Origin: CAWFGW01 sp963815495
Lineage (GTDB): Bacteria > Bacteroidota > Bacteroidia > Cytophagales > JAAEPT01
Assembly: GCA_963815495.1 (NCBI GenBank)
Contig: CAWFGW010000007.1
Coordinates: 519,145-583,144, forward strand
Direction: 5' to 3'
Length of the DNA: 64,000 nt
Shown here: one piece after another, positions 15,480 to 25,071 of the stretch
Layout: each line of letters opens with the position of its first letter
Position numbering within the stretch: position 1 is the first letter of the stretch
Position numbers and translations under genes: made by a program
The notes under the pieces: model-generated
What the model was told of the DNA's origin: nothing
The model's database searches: none
Seen by the model: only the letters and a program-made list of their open reading frames with translations

Positions 15480-17833
15480 CCTTTTCTAGTAAAAAATGAT
15501 TTAATTTTACCCATCGCACCTACTTCTTTTGGCTCCTCTTGATAGTAGCCATAACCATAGCCGTAACCGTAACCATAACCATAACCATATGCTGACTTGG
15601 AAAGATCTACATCATTAAATAAAAATGCTATTTTTTCGAGGTTTCCTGAGTCAACTTTTTCTTTAACTTCTTTAATATATGACTTCATCGAATAGTTTTG
15701 TCTAACCAAAAATACATTTACATCACTATGCTTCATTAATTGGAAAGCATCTGAAACAATCCCTATTGGAGGCGTATCAATAATTACATATTCGTATTCT
15801 GCTTTCAATTGATCAATTAATTGATCCATTCGATTATTCATCAACAACTCTACAGGGTTTGGAGGAACTTCTCCAGCAATAATCACATCTAAAAAATCAA
15901 CATTACTTTTTTTAATCAAATTAGTATCATCAGTAATGCCCGCTAGATATGAACTTAATCCATTACCTTCCGCTACCTTAAAAGCCTCATACAAATTTGG
16001 TTTACGTAAATCAGCTCCAATTAAAACAGTTTTTTTACCTGTTAAAGCTAAAATATAGGCTAAATTTAAAGCACAAAAGGTTTTACCTTCTCCACTCACA
16101 GAAGATGTAATTAAAATAGATTTTGATCCGCTCTTATTGTTTATCAAAAAATCTAAATTAGTTCGAATTGTTCTGAACGATTCTGCCAAAATAGACTTTG
16201 AATTTTTTGATGATACAAGGTCTTTTTCAATCGAACTATGTCCAATCATTCCAAGAAACGGAAGTTGAGTATTGATCAATTCTTCTTTATCTAAAACTCT
16301 GTAGTTAAAAATACTTCTGATAACTATTATACCAATAGCAATCATTAAAGAAAACACAACGGCCAAACTATAATTTTTCTTTGTGTCGGGGGAAACTACC
16401 CCTCCTTGTACCATTGATGCATCAATTACATCGACATTTGATCGGTTTGCAGCTAAAGCTATTCCAGCTTCCGTTTTCTTTTCCATCAATAACATATACA
16501 AACTTTCCTCTAATGAATACTGGCGATTTATTTTCACTAAATCCTGCTCATATCCTGGTATAGATTGTATCTCTGCTAAAAACTCAGCTGTTCGCTCATC
16601 TATATCTTTTAGTCTGATCTTCGCACCAGCTTCTAAACTTTTTATGCTCTCATCAATATTCTTTCTGACTTCATCCAACTGTTTTCTCTTCAGTTCAACA
16701 ATGGGGTTAGAATGATTATTTTTATTAGATTTAAAAACAGAGTTTGACATCTGTATAGACACCAAATTACTAATTAAAGAGTTTAAAATAGGGTCTGAAA
16801 CTCCCAAAGAGGACGGAACGATGATCTCTTTAGTCATATCACCATTTTTCACATACTCTTTAAGATAATCATAGTATTTCATTGAAAGTAAGACGCCAGC
16901 CCTCTCCTCGTCCAACTTTTCAACCTTATTGTAAATATTTATACCCTCGACCCCAAGTCCAATACTGTAGTTTTTTTTCTTAAACTGTTTTAAATTGTTT
17001 TCAATATCATTAAGTGTATCAGAGATTAATTGCAGTTGAAAGTCAATAAACTCTATTGTTTTAATAGCGTATTGATTTTTGCTTTCTAACTCCCTTTCTT
17101 TAAAAGTTTGAATTAATTTATTCAAAAACTCATTGCCTTTGCTTACATTCGTACACTTCAAATATAGATTTAAAATATTAGCACCAGGCTTAGCTGCATT
17201 TATAGTTAGTTGACTTCTATACCTTGAGGTTAAGGTATTCATATTATTCACCACTATTTTTATTGGTTCATTTATATATTTTAAATAGTTTTCCTTCAAA
17301 AGGAAATTATATTTCACCCCCCTAATATCAATTGTATCGCCAAAATTCACTTGTTTTTCTTCGTAAATTTTTGATGACTCTTCTCCTATTTTCAAATTGA
17401 ATTTGTAGCCATCTATAACTTCAGCAACCATTGTCAAGTTGTTTAACAACTCATATTTTGAAGTGTCTATATTAACCTGGATTGGGCTGTCTTTATATAA
17501 ATCAATATCTCGAATATTACCTTCTTTATAATAAGATACAGCAAAATTTAAATCTACCAATGTCTTCTTTACGAGGGAGTGTGAATTAAACAACTCTGTT
17601 ACATCAGACAAAGAGCTGGACCCCATTAAATCTTCTCCATACAATATTTGCGATGGTGTTTTTGAATTGCCCCGCAATATGTAGATTGTTGAATGAACAT
17701 TATAAATTGGTGTTGCGTATCGATTTATGACAAACGCAATAGATATACCTATTATTAATGAAAATAAAATGAAAAATTTATTCCTCAAAAAAAGTTTTAC
17801 AACCTTTTTAATATCTTCAAAGCTTTCTTCCAT
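15476..17833 (-). CDS. Polysaccharide co-polymerase / tyrosine autokinase (Wzc/ExoP-like)
   Basis: This 785-residue inner-membrane protein has a first transmembrane helix at about 17-37, a large periplasmic Wzz/GNVR-type coiled region, a second helix at about 490-510 and a cytoplasmic BY-kinase domain. Walker A is SSVSGEGKT (about 576-585), the A' motif is GADLRKP and Walker B is VIIDTPP (about 680-687). Near the C-terminus is a cluster of nine tyrosines alternating with glycine, the usual autophosphorylation tail of these kinases. Such proteins control the chain length and export of capsule or exopolysaccharide together with a Wza-type outer-membrane channel, whose gene abuts upstream with a 1-base overlap. 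Confidence 0.92.
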   Translation of the reverse strand: MEESFEDIKKVVKLFLRNKFFILFSLIIGISIAFVINRYATPIYNVHSTIYILRGNSKTPSQILYGEDLMGSSSLSDVTELFNSHSLVKKTLVDLNFAVSYYKEGNIRDIDLYKDSPIQVNIDTSKYELLNNLTMVAEVIDGYKFNLKIGEESSKIYEEKQVNFGDTIDIRGVKYNFLLKENYLKYINEPIKIVVNNMNTLTSRYRSQLTINAAKPGANILNLYLKCTNVSKGNEFLNKLIQTFKERELESKNQYAIKTIEFIDFQLQLISDTLNDIENNLKQFKKKNYSIGLGVEGINIYNKVEKLDEERAGVLLSMKYYDYLKEYVKNGDMTKEIIVPSSLGVSDPILNSLISNLVSIQMSNSVFKSNKNNHSNPIVELKRKQLDEVRKNIDESIKSLEAGAKIRLKDIDERTAEFLAEIQSIPGYEQDLVKINRQYSLEESLYMLLMEKKTEAGIALAANRSNVDVIDASMVQGGVVSPDTKKNYSLAVVFSLMIAIGIIVIRSIFNYRVLDKEELINTQLPFLGMIGHSSIEKDLVSSKNSKSILAESFRTIRTNLDFLINNKSGSKSILITSSVSGEGKTFCALNLAYILALTGKKTVLIGADLRKPNLYEAFKVAEGNGLSSYLAGITDDTNLIKKSNVDFLDVIIAGEVPPNPVELLMNNRMDQLIDQLKAEYEYVIIDTPPIGIVSDAFQLMKHSDVNVFLVRQNYSMKSYIKEVKEKVDSGNLEKIAFLFNDVDLSKSAYGYGYGYGYGYGYGYYQEEPKEVGAMGKIKSFFTRKG
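15545..15592 (-). repeat. Six-base tandem repeat encoding the Gly-Tyr tail of the kinase
   Basis: On the minus strand about eight consecutive six-base units of the form TAT/TAC-GGT/GGC encode alternating Tyr and Gly. Third-position variation (T or C) shows the array is not perfectly uniform. Loss or gain of one unit would keep the frame and change the number of phosphorylatable tyrosines by one. Confidence 0.8.
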
Positions 17834-18645
17834 TATATCAACTTAAGTCGTATTAATAAAACATATATAGCACCCAATGTCGATAGAACAAAACCTGTGA
17901 TTGGTATTATGTTTCTCCGAAAGTTTTTACTCGCAAGAGGTGGCACAATAATCATGTCATTGGGCATTATTTGAAAGGCCTCAGATTGAAATATTTCTTG
18001 GTTTAACAAATTTAAATAATAAACCTCAACTTGCCCTTTTGATGTATATCGCAACAATTTTATTTTAGACCTATCAGCAAATTCTGTTAAATCATGTGAT
18101 AAAGCGATTGCCTGAAAAATATTTATTCTTCTATTTGTTGAGTTTTGAATACCTGGAGTTTTTACTTCTCCCAATATAGTAAAGTTATAGCTCATGCTAT
18201 ATATCATCACTGTTGGAGCAATTACAAATTCTGCCATCACGTCTTTTATTGTTTTTTCTGCTTCCTCTATAGTCTGATTAACAACATTGATATTTCCAAC
18301 TACTGGAAGTTCTACAAAACCAGAATCGTCAACGACAAAACCAGTTTCCTCAGTCGAAGAAGAAATTCCTCCGCTTCTTCTACTGACCCCTAACCCATTT
18401 CGATCTAAAAAATTGTACTCATCGTGATTAAGCGCAAGCACACGTATACTCAAAATATCACCCTCACGGATCCTATATTCTGTAACATAATGAGATAGCT
18501 CTTTATAAGCTTGATTATTTACAACTACGCTTTTTTCATCTTCATCTTGTAGATAAACCACTTTTTTTCGTGGAACACATGAAAAAATCATACTGTTAAT
18601 CAATACAAATAGCAGTATTGATTTGAGGTTGAATATATTTTTCAA
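17833..18645 (-). CDS. Polysaccharide export outer-membrane lipoprotein (Wza-like)
   Basis: This 270-residue protein starts with a lipoprotein signal ending in the lipobox MIFSC (Cys 23). It has a polysaccharide-export domain beginning YRIREGDILSIRV (about 57-150), a SLBB-type region (FTILGEVKTPG, about 155-215) and a C-terminal hydrophobic helix (about 245-266). It is shorter than enterobacterial Wza but typical of Bacteroidota homologues. It should form the outer-membrane exit channel for the polysaccharide handled by the Wzc-like kinase encoded immediately downstream with a 1-base overlap. The OmpA-type gene ends 4 bases upstream, so all four genes probably form one operon. Confidence 0.9.
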   Translation of the reverse strand: MKNIFNLKSILLFVLINSMIFSCVPRKKVVYLQDEDEKSVVVNNQAYKELSHYVTEYRIREGDILSIRVLALNHDEYNFLDRNGLGVSRRSGGISSSTEETGFVVDDSGFVELPVVGNINVVNQTIEEAEKTIKDVMAEFVIAPTVMIYSMSYNFTILGEVKTPGIQNSTNRRINIFQAIALSHDLTEFADRSKIKLLRYTSKGQVEVYYLNLLNQEIFQSEAFQIMPNDMIIVPPLASKNFRRNIIPITGFVLSTLGAIYVLLIRLKLI

Positions 18646-18649
18646 AGTT

Positions 18650-19597
18650 TTATTTTTCTTGTTCTAATAGTTGAAACAATTCACCCAAATTTGGGCTTAT
18701 GATTATCTCTGTTCTTCTATTTTTAGCTCTAATTTCTTTGGTATCACCAACAACTTTTGGTACAAACTCACCTCTACCTGAAGCTGCCACCATACTTGGT
18801 TTCATTCCTGCCTTCGTTAACTCTTTAACAATTGATGTTGCCCGAAGCACACTTAAATCCCAATTGTCTTTTATGACGTCTCCGGGTCTGTAAGGTACAT
18901 CATCGGTATGACCTTCTACTACAACGGTAATATCTTTTTGTTCTTTTAAAACATTCGATATTTTTTGTAGTGCATTTACACCTTTTTGGTCAATGGAATA
19001 GCTACCTGATTTAAATAATAAATCTTCTGCAAGAGAAACATAAATTTTCCCATCCTTGATCTCTACTGTTAAATCATTTTCCTTAAAACCTAAAAGAGCT
19101 GTACTAATTTTATCTTTCAACGCTTTGGAAGCATTTTCTAATTGAGATACAATGCTCTCTAGTTCTTCCACCCGCTTTTCTCTTGCTTCTAAATTAACCC
19201 GTAACTTCTCTATCTCTTCGGAATCATGGGCAAGTTGAGCATCTTTTTTTGCTAGTTCTTTGCTTAAGTGTCCTACTTTATCTAATTGTTTGCTTAACTG
19301 TTGTGCATCTGCTGCCGACATTTGAGACAATTCAGTATACTGCTTTATCAAATCTTTATATAATAAGCTTAATTCAGTGGTATCATTGACTAATTCTGCT
19401 ACTTGTAAATTAGCATCATCTAAAGCCGAAATAAGACGCTGATTTTCACCGTCAGATAATCTTACTTCTTCTTCCAACTCTGCTTTATCTACTTCCAACC
19501 CTGATTTTTTCACATTCAAATCATCGTATTTCTTTTTTGAAACACAACCAAACGACATTATCAATGATACTATTCCTATAAAATAAGTTGCCTTCAT
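18650..19597 (-). CDS. OmpA-family peptidoglycan-binding lipoprotein
   Basis: I start this at the ATG at 19597 (MKATYFIGIVSLIMSFGC), which gives a short lipoprotein signal with Cys 18; upstream in-frame starts at 19603 and 19627 would lengthen the N-terminus to no obvious purpose. After the lipid anchor comes a long predicted coiled coil rich in Leu, Glu and Lys (to about residue 165), then an OmpA/MotB-type domain with VVVEGHTDDVPY and NWDLSVLRATSIVKEL, the segment that binds meso-diaminopimelate in peptidoglycan. It probably links the outer membrane to the cell wall. It lies 4 bases upstream of the Wza-like gene and may help position the export complex. Confidence 0.85.
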   Translation of the reverse strand: MKATYFIGIVSLIMSFGCVSKKKYDDLNVKKSGLEVDKAELEEEVRLSDGENQRLISALDDANLQVAELVNDTTELSLLYKDLIKQYTELSQMSAADAQQLSKQLDKVGHLSKELAKKDAQLAHDSEEIEKLRVNLEAREKRVEELESIVSQLENASKALKDKISTALLGFKENDLTVEIKDGKIYVSLAEDLLFKSGSYSIDQKGVNALQKISNVLKEQKDITVVVEGHTDDVPYRPGDVIKDNWDLSVLRATSIVKELTKAGMKPSMVAASGRGEFVPKVVGDTKEIRAKNRRTEIIISPNLGELFQLLEQEK

Positions 19598-19667
19598 ATT
19601 CATAATTATTTGAACAAAATTAATCATTTGATACTAATGGACTAATAAACTTTAAATCTAATCAAGT

Positions 19668-20606
19668 TTATTTATTAGACTGAAATGATTTCAAATTTTT
19701 TAATATGCCCAAAACCAATTCAAACCTCGCTTCTTTGCTCGCCCAAGCAATATGTGGGGTAATAATAAGTTTACTTTTGTCTCTTAACTTTATAAAAGGG
19801 TGTTCTTTGACAATAGGTTCTTTTGTCAATACATCCAATCCAGCTGCAGCAATCTCATTATTATTAAGGGCATTAATCAAGTCTTGCTCATTTACAATAC
19901 CGCCTCTACCAGTATTTAATAATATTGCTGTTGGCTTCATTTCTTTTAGTTGAGATTCACCAATTAAGTTTTGAGTTTTATCATTTAAAGGAGCATGAAT
20001 AGTCACAACATCGGACTGCTGTAATAACTCATCAAGTTCAACTCGTGTATATCTTGAATGATTATTTTTACCGCTTGTAGAGTAATATAGAACATTCATC
20101 CCAAAGACTTCAGCAATTTCAGCTACTCTGTTTCCTATAGTCCCTAGTCCAATAATCCCTATTTTTTTACCTGCTATCTCCCAGTACTCTTTACTGAGAT
20201 GTGTAAAAATTGGACTCTGGGCATATTGACCAGATTTCACATAATTATCATAATAGACTACTTGGCCTAAAAGGCTAAAAAGCAAAGTAAAAGTATGCTG
20301 AGCGACACTTTTTGTGGAGTAGCCTGCAACATTTTTCACTTCTATCCCTCGTTTATTAGCAGCCTCCAGATCAATATTATTCATTCCTGTTGCCGCAACA
20401 CAAATTAACTTTAACTTGGGACATGCGACCATCACTGAATGATCTATCACTACTTTATTAGTGATAACAACATCAGCTTCTTGTAATCGTTCAATTGTCT
20501 TATCGGGAGTTGTTACATCGTATTGAATAAATTCTCCAAATTGCTCAACATCAGCCAAGTTAGGCACATCACCCAAAGTTGAGGCATCAAGTAATACTAT
20601 CTTCAT
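19668..20606 (-). CDS. D-2-hydroxyacid dehydrogenase
   Basis: This 312-residue protein has the Rossmann motif GIIGLGTIGNRVAEIA (about 149-164) and the family's catalytic residues: Arg in NTGRGGIVNE, Glu in LDVLTKEP and His in ITPHIAWAS. It reduces 2-keto acids to D-2-hydroxy acids with NAD(P)H, or the reverse, in the cytoplasm. Length and motifs fit the glycerate/hydroxypyruvate-type branch, but the substrate cannot be fixed from sequence. It is separated by 70 bases from the OmpA-type gene and diverges from the branching enzyme gene. Confidence 0.88.
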   Translation of the reverse strand: MKIVLLDASTLGDVPNLADVEQFGEFIQYDVTTPDKTIERLQEADVVITNKVVIDHSVMVACPKLKLICVAATGMNNIDLEAANKRGIEVKNVAGYSTKSVAQHTFTLLFSLLGQVVYYDNYVKSGQYAQSPIFTHLSKEYWEIAGKKIGIIGLGTIGNRVAEIAEVFGMNVLYYSTSGKNNHSRYTRVELDELLQQSDVVTIHAPLNDKTQNLIGESQLKEMKPTAILLNTGRGGIVNEQDLINALNNNEIAAAGLDVLTKEPIVKEHPFIKLRDKSKLIITPHIAWASKEARFELVLGILKNLKSFQSNK

Positions 20607-20692
20607 AATTTAAATATAGATAAATATGGACTTTTGATTGTGAATACCGCATTTAAATGAATAAATTATGTTTCTAGTTTAAATAAATCAAC

Positions 20693-22690
20693 ATGCTTCA
20701 ACTTGTACAAGACGACCTTTGGCTTAGCCCCTATCAACATGACCTTGAATTACGTTTACAACGCTTTTATGCTCAAGAGAATGAAATTAACAAAGCTGTT
20801 GGTTCCTTACAAGAATTTGCTGATGCCTATAATTATTTAGGCATTAACTATGATGATACCATGAAGGGCTGGTGGTATCGGGAGTGGGCTCCTGCTGCTA
20901 CTGGGGTAGCACTAATTGGTGATTTTAACAACTGGAATCCAACTACACATATCTTAAACCGAAACATGAACGGGATTTGGGAGATTTTTATTCCTGACCC
21001 GAACAAAACATATCTTCCACATGGCTCAAAAGTTAAAGTTCAACTAATTACGCCTTACGGAACATTAGACCGAATTCCTGCATACATCACAAGGGCAATT
21101 CAAAACAATGAAACAAATGCATTTGACGGTCAACATTGGGCACCTGAATCACCATTCGAGTGGACAGATAAGGCATGGGATACTGCACTGATAAAAGCTC
21201 CCATCATTTATGAGTGTCATTTAGGGATGGCGCAAGAAAAAGAAGGCGTGGGTACTTACAATGAATTTACTGAAAACATTTTACCCCGCATCAGTAAGCT
21301 TGGATATAACTGTGTTCAAATGATGGCCATACAGGAGCACCCTTATTATGGCTCATTTGGGTACCATGTTTCTAATTTTTTTGCCCCTTCTTCGCGATTT
21401 GGAACTCCTGAAGATTTAAAAAACCTCATTAACACCGCTCATAACATGGGGATTTCCGTCATTATGGATGTTGTGCATTCTCATGCTGTAAAAAACGTGG
21501 CAGAGGGCTTGAATGAATTTGACGGGAGTGATCATCAATACTTTCATAGTGGATCTCGAGGTTATCATACACAATGGGATTCTAAATGCTTTAATTATGG
21601 TACATGGGAAGTAAAACAGTTTTTACTTTCCAACTTAAAATATTGGATGAAAGAGTTTCACTTTGATGGTTTTAGGTTTGATGGAGTTACTTCTATGTTA
21701 TACTTTAATCATGGTGACGCTGACTTTGATCATTACGACAAATATTTCAAGGAAGGTACGGAATGGGATGCCATTACCTATCTTCAATTAGCAAATAAAC
21801 TCATCCATGAGTTAAATCCAAGTGCGTTATCTATTGCTGAGGATATGAGCGGGATGCCCGGGCTTTGCCGCACAATAGAAGATGGCGGAATTGGCTTTGA
21901 TTACCGATTAGGAATGGGAATTCCAGACAACTGGATTAAATTATTAAAACACCAGGCTGATGAAGAATGGGATTTAGACGAGATCTGGAACTTCTTAACT
22001 AATAGACGCTATAAAGAAAAAACAATTGCTTATGCGGAGTCGCATGACCAGGCATTGGTAGGCGATAAAACCTTAGCGTTTTGGTTAATGGATAAGGAAA
22101 TGTATTGGCATATGAAAGTGGATGATACCAATTTGGTAATTGATCGTGGCATTGCATTACATAAGATGATTCGTCTCATTACTATGGCACAAGGTGGTGA
22201 AGGTTATTTGAATTTTATTGGTAATGAATTTGGGCATCCCGAGTGGATTGACTTTCCACGGCTGGGAAACGATTGGAGTTATCAATACTGCCGTAGACAA
22301 TGGCACCTGGTCGACAACCCTGATTTAAAATATAAATATCTGAATGATTTCGATAAAGCGATGATTAGGGTAATCAAAGAAAAAAACATTCTCAACACGC
22401 CTCCAGGAAAACGATTAAATCAAGACAAAACCAACCAATCTATTATGTTCGAACGGGGAAATCTGATTTTCTGCTTCAATTTCCACCCACATAATGCTGT
22501 TGCTGATTACAAATTTTTTGTACCTGTTGCAGGTACCTATCGTATTTTATTAAACTCAGATGACGAAAAGTTTGGAGGCCATGGCAGAATAGATTCTAGT
22601 GTGGTTTATCCATCATTTAAAGAAGACGGAGTGGATAAAATCAGTATATACAATACAAACAGGACCGCGTTGATTTTAGAGAAGATTTAA
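20693..22690 (+). CDS. glgB: 1,4-alpha-glucan branching enzyme, eukaryote-like (GH13_8 type)
   Basis: This 665-residue protein has an N-terminal CBM48 region (about 55-150, with WYREWAPAATGVALIGDFNNW) and a GH13 barrel. Catalytic motifs are DVVHSHAVKN (about 259), GFRFDGVTSM with the nucleophile Asp (about 329), SIAEDMSG with the acid/base Glu (about 382) and AESHDQALVGDKT (about 447). The GVTSMLYFNHG wording and the overall length match the eukaryotic-type branching enzymes, not the classic bacterial GlgB form. It introduces alpha-1,6 branches into glycogen. No other glycogen gene is adjacent; the flanking genes run in the opposite direction. Confidence 0.93.
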   Translation: MLQLVQDDLWLSPYQHDLELRLQRFYAQENEINKAVGSLQEFADAYNYLGINYDDTMKGWWYREWAPAATGVALIGDFNNWNPTTHILNRNMNGIWEIFIPDPNKTYLPHGSKVKVQLITPYGTLDRIPAYITRAIQNNETNAFDGQHWAPESPFEWTDKAWDTALIKAPIIYECHLGMAQEKEGVGTYNEFTENILPRISKLGYNCVQMMAIQEHPYYGSFGYHVSNFFAPSSRFGTPEDLKNLINTAHNMGISVIMDVVHSHAVKNVAEGLNEFDGSDHQYFHSGSRGYHTQWDSKCFNYGTWEVKQFLLSNLKYWMKEFHFDGFRFDGVTSMLYFNHGDADFDHYDKYFKEGTEWDAITYLQLANKLIHELNPSALSIAEDMSGMPGLCRTIEDGGIGFDYRLGMGIPDNWIKLLKHQADEEWDLDEIWNFLTNRRYKEKTIAYAESHDQALVGDKTLAFWLMDKEMYWHMKVDDTNLVIDRGIALHKMIRLITMAQGGEGYLNFIGNEFGHPEWIDFPRLGNDWSYQYCRRQWHLVDNPDLKYKYLNDFDKAMIRVIKEKNILNTPPGKRLNQDKTNQSIMFERGNLIFCFNFHPHNAVADYKFFVPVAGTYRILLNSDDEKFGGHGRIDSSVVYPSFKEDGVDKISIYNTNRTALILEKI

Positions 22691-22698
22691 TTGATAAA

Positions 22699-23430
22699 TT
22701 ATCGCCTCTTTTTCTTTTCGTCACTTTGATCATCTAATATTTGTTTAGAAGCAGCTTGTTGTTTATTGGCAAGCACTTCTAAATTTGCCTTAGCCAACAC
22801 AAAGTCTGGAGCTTTTTCCAATGCGGCTACAAAAAGTTTTTTAGCCTCTTCTTCTTTACCTATATCCTTTAACATTACGCCTTTGATATTTAATAAAGCA
22901 GCCTCCATGGACACTTCTTGCGCCCCCTGTTCTCCTAAAGAAATTGTAACTTTTTGTTCTTTAGTAGTCGGGTCATTTAACAAAGCATTAATGGTCATTT
23001 CACATTCACCTAAGCGTTTTAATTGGTATTGGATAGTAGCTACCTGATAAAGGTAAAAATTTTCACCTTTTAGTTTAAACAAAGTTTCATAGCTGCTTAG
23101 GGCCTCTTTCAACAGACCTAATTGTTGTTCTGAAATCGCTTTTCGTTCTAATACTTCTGGGTTTTGGTCACTTTTTAGTAGTTCTTCAGCCAATAAAAGT
23201 GTCGACACATAATTTCCTTCTGCAAAATAGACGTATAACAACGAATCTTTCCATTCTTTCTGCTCAGGTTGTAAAGCTATCAATTCAAATATCGCGGTTC
23301 GAGCTACCGCTCCATCATTGTATTTTTTTGCGTTGAACAGTATTGTTTTTTGTTTTTCAACTTCCTCATTCACTTGTGCCATGGCCGGTAAAGTCAGCAA
23401 GGATAAAAAAATATAGACTAAATGTTTCAT
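22699..23430 (-). CDS. Exported tetratricopeptide-repeat protein
   Basis: This 243-residue protein begins with a signal peptide (MKHLVYIFLSLLTLPAMAQ). The remainder is helical with TPR-like pairs such as LERKAISEQQLGLLKEALSSYETLFKL and KDIGKEEEAKKLFVAALEKAPDF. The C-terminus is highly charged (DDQSDEKKKRR). Likely a periplasmic scaffold protein; no specific partner can be named. It ends 8 bases from the convergent branching enzyme gene and lies about 40 bases downstream of the CCA-adding enzyme gene. Confidence 0.75.
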   Translation of the reverse strand: MKHLVYIFLSLLTLPAMAQVNEEVEKQKTILFNAKKYNDGAVARTAIFELIALQPEQKEWKDSLLYVYFAEGNYVSTLLLAEELLKSDQNPEVLERKAISEQQLGLLKEALSSYETLFKLKGENFYLYQVATIQYQLKRLGECEMTINALLNDPTTKEQKVTISLGEQGAQEVSMEAALLNIKGVMLKDIGKEEEAKKLFVAALEKAPDFVLAKANLEVLANKQQAASKQILDDQSDEKKKRR

Positions 23431-23470
23431 ATTATAGGTTTTAGCTGTTGTAAAGTAATAGGTAGTTATT

Positions 23471-24898
23471 TTAAATTAATTTTTTCACAGGAATAAGTCC
23501 CATTTTCTCGCCTACCTGGAGCATGTAATTATAAGCCTGAGCGCGTTCATTTTTTATTTCACCTTCGAGAATCGCTTCTCGAATCACATTTTTAATGTCT
23601 CCTACCTCTCGACATGGTTTCATATCAAAAGTGAGCATAATATCTTCACCAGTAATTATAGGTTGAAAGTTTCGGAGTTTATCCTCCTCTTCTACTCGTT
23701 TTAATTTCTCATCTACAAGATCAAAATTCTTGAGGTAACGCTGCACACGATTGTCATTTTTTGAGGTGACATCTGCTCGGCAAAGCGTCATTAAATCATC
23801 AACTTCATCACCAGCTTCATAAAGCAAACGCCTAATAGCAGAGTCAGTTATATGTTCTTTTACCAAGGATATTGGTCTTAAATGAAGTCGAACAAGCTTT
23901 TGTACGTACTTCATTTTTTCATTCATAGGTAACTTTAACCGCCTAAAAATGTGAGGTACCATTCGAGAACCTTTATCTTCATGACCGTGAAATGTCCACC
24001 CTACCTTTTTATCAAAACGTTTTGTTGCGGGCTTAGCAATATCATGTAAAATAGCGGCCCAACGTAACCATAAATCATTTGTGTGTTGCGAAATATTATC
24101 CAACACTTGTAATGTATGATAAAAGTTATCTTTGTGTGATTTTCCTTCTCTTATTTCCACCCCATGTAAGGCGGTCATTTCAGGAAAAATGGTTGATAAA
24201 ATCCCTGTATTAAACAACAACTTAAACCCATAAGATGGCTTAGGAGAAAGGACTATTTTATTTAATTCATCCGCTATTCGTTCCCCTGACACTATTTTTA
24301 AGCGTTCCACATTATCACAAATGGCTTGATAAGTATCTGCATCAATGTCAAAGTTCAATTGTGAGGCAAAACGGATGGCACGCATCATCCGCAAAGGGTC
24401 ATCAGAAAACGTTCTAATGGGTTCTAAAGGGGTTATAATTATTTTTTGTCTTAAGTGCTTTAAACCATCGAATGGATCTAAAAACTCACCAAATGTATTT
24501 TGGTTTAAGCTTAATGCTAAAGTATTAATGGTGAAATCTCTTCTGTTTTGGTCATCTTCAAGCGTGCCATCTTCAACAATTGGTTTTCGAGACTCCTTTC
24601 TATAGGATTCTTTCCGTGCACCAACAAACTCAACTTCCCAATCCCCACAGTTAAGCATAGCAGTGCCAAAGTTTTTGAACACATTCACAGGGATCCCCCC
24701 CAATTTACTTGCTACAAGCTCCGCTAGTTCAATTCCGCTTCCTACGCATACGACATCAATATCTTTACAGGGGCGATTCAGGATTAAGTCACGTACAAAA
24801 CCACCAATCACATAACACGTTACTTGTAGTTCTTCAGCCGCGTTTGAAATGATTTTAAAAACCGGTTCACGGTGAAGTACATCAATATTTGTTTCCAT
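23471..24898 (-). CDS. cca: CCA tRNA nucleotidyltransferase with HD domain
   Basis: This 475-residue protein has the class II nucleotidyltransferase head CYVIGGFVRDLILNRPCKDIDVV (G-G-x-V-R-D and the DxD metal pair, about residues 28-50), the downstream RRDFTINTLAL motif and the EPIRTFSDDPLRMMRAIRFA motif, followed by an HD phosphohydrolase domain (LRWAAILHDIAKP, about 272-284). It adds or repairs the 3' CCA of tRNAs. That fits the tRNA gene in this window, whose CCA is not encoded. Confidence 0.92.
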   Translation of the reverse strand: METNIDVLHREPVFKIISNAAEELQVTCYVIGGFVRDLILNRPCKDIDVVCVGSGIELAELVASKLGGIPVNVFKNFGTAMLNCGDWEVEFVGARKESYRKESRKPIVEDGTLEDDQNRRDFTINTLALSLNQNTFGEFLDPFDGLKHLRQKIIITPLEPIRTFSDDPLRMMRAIRFASQLNFDIDADTYQAICDNVERLKIVSGERIADELNKIVLSPKPSYGFKLLFNTGILSTIFPEMTALHGVEIREGKSHKDNFYHTLQVLDNISQHTNDLWLRWAAILHDIAKPATKRFDKKVGWTFHGHEDKGSRMVPHIFRRLKLPMNEKMKYVQKLVRLHLRPISLVKEHITDSAIRRLLYEAGDEVDDLMTLCRADVTSKNDNRVQRYLKNFDLVDEKLKRVEEEDKLRNFQPIITGEDIMLTFDMKPCREVGDIKNVIREAILEGEIKNERAQAYNYMLQVGEKMGLIPVKKLI

Positions 24899-25071
24899 CG
24901 AACGACAAATATAGCCATTTGAATAATGACTATTGAGTGATCAACACAGAGATTTAAGGGAAGGTGCAATTTGTCGTATTATAAAATAGATTATTAGATG
25001 ATTTTTTAATAAACAGGTGCTTTATATTTTTTCTATTTATCTTACAATAAAAAAACAAACAGTCCTCAAAT

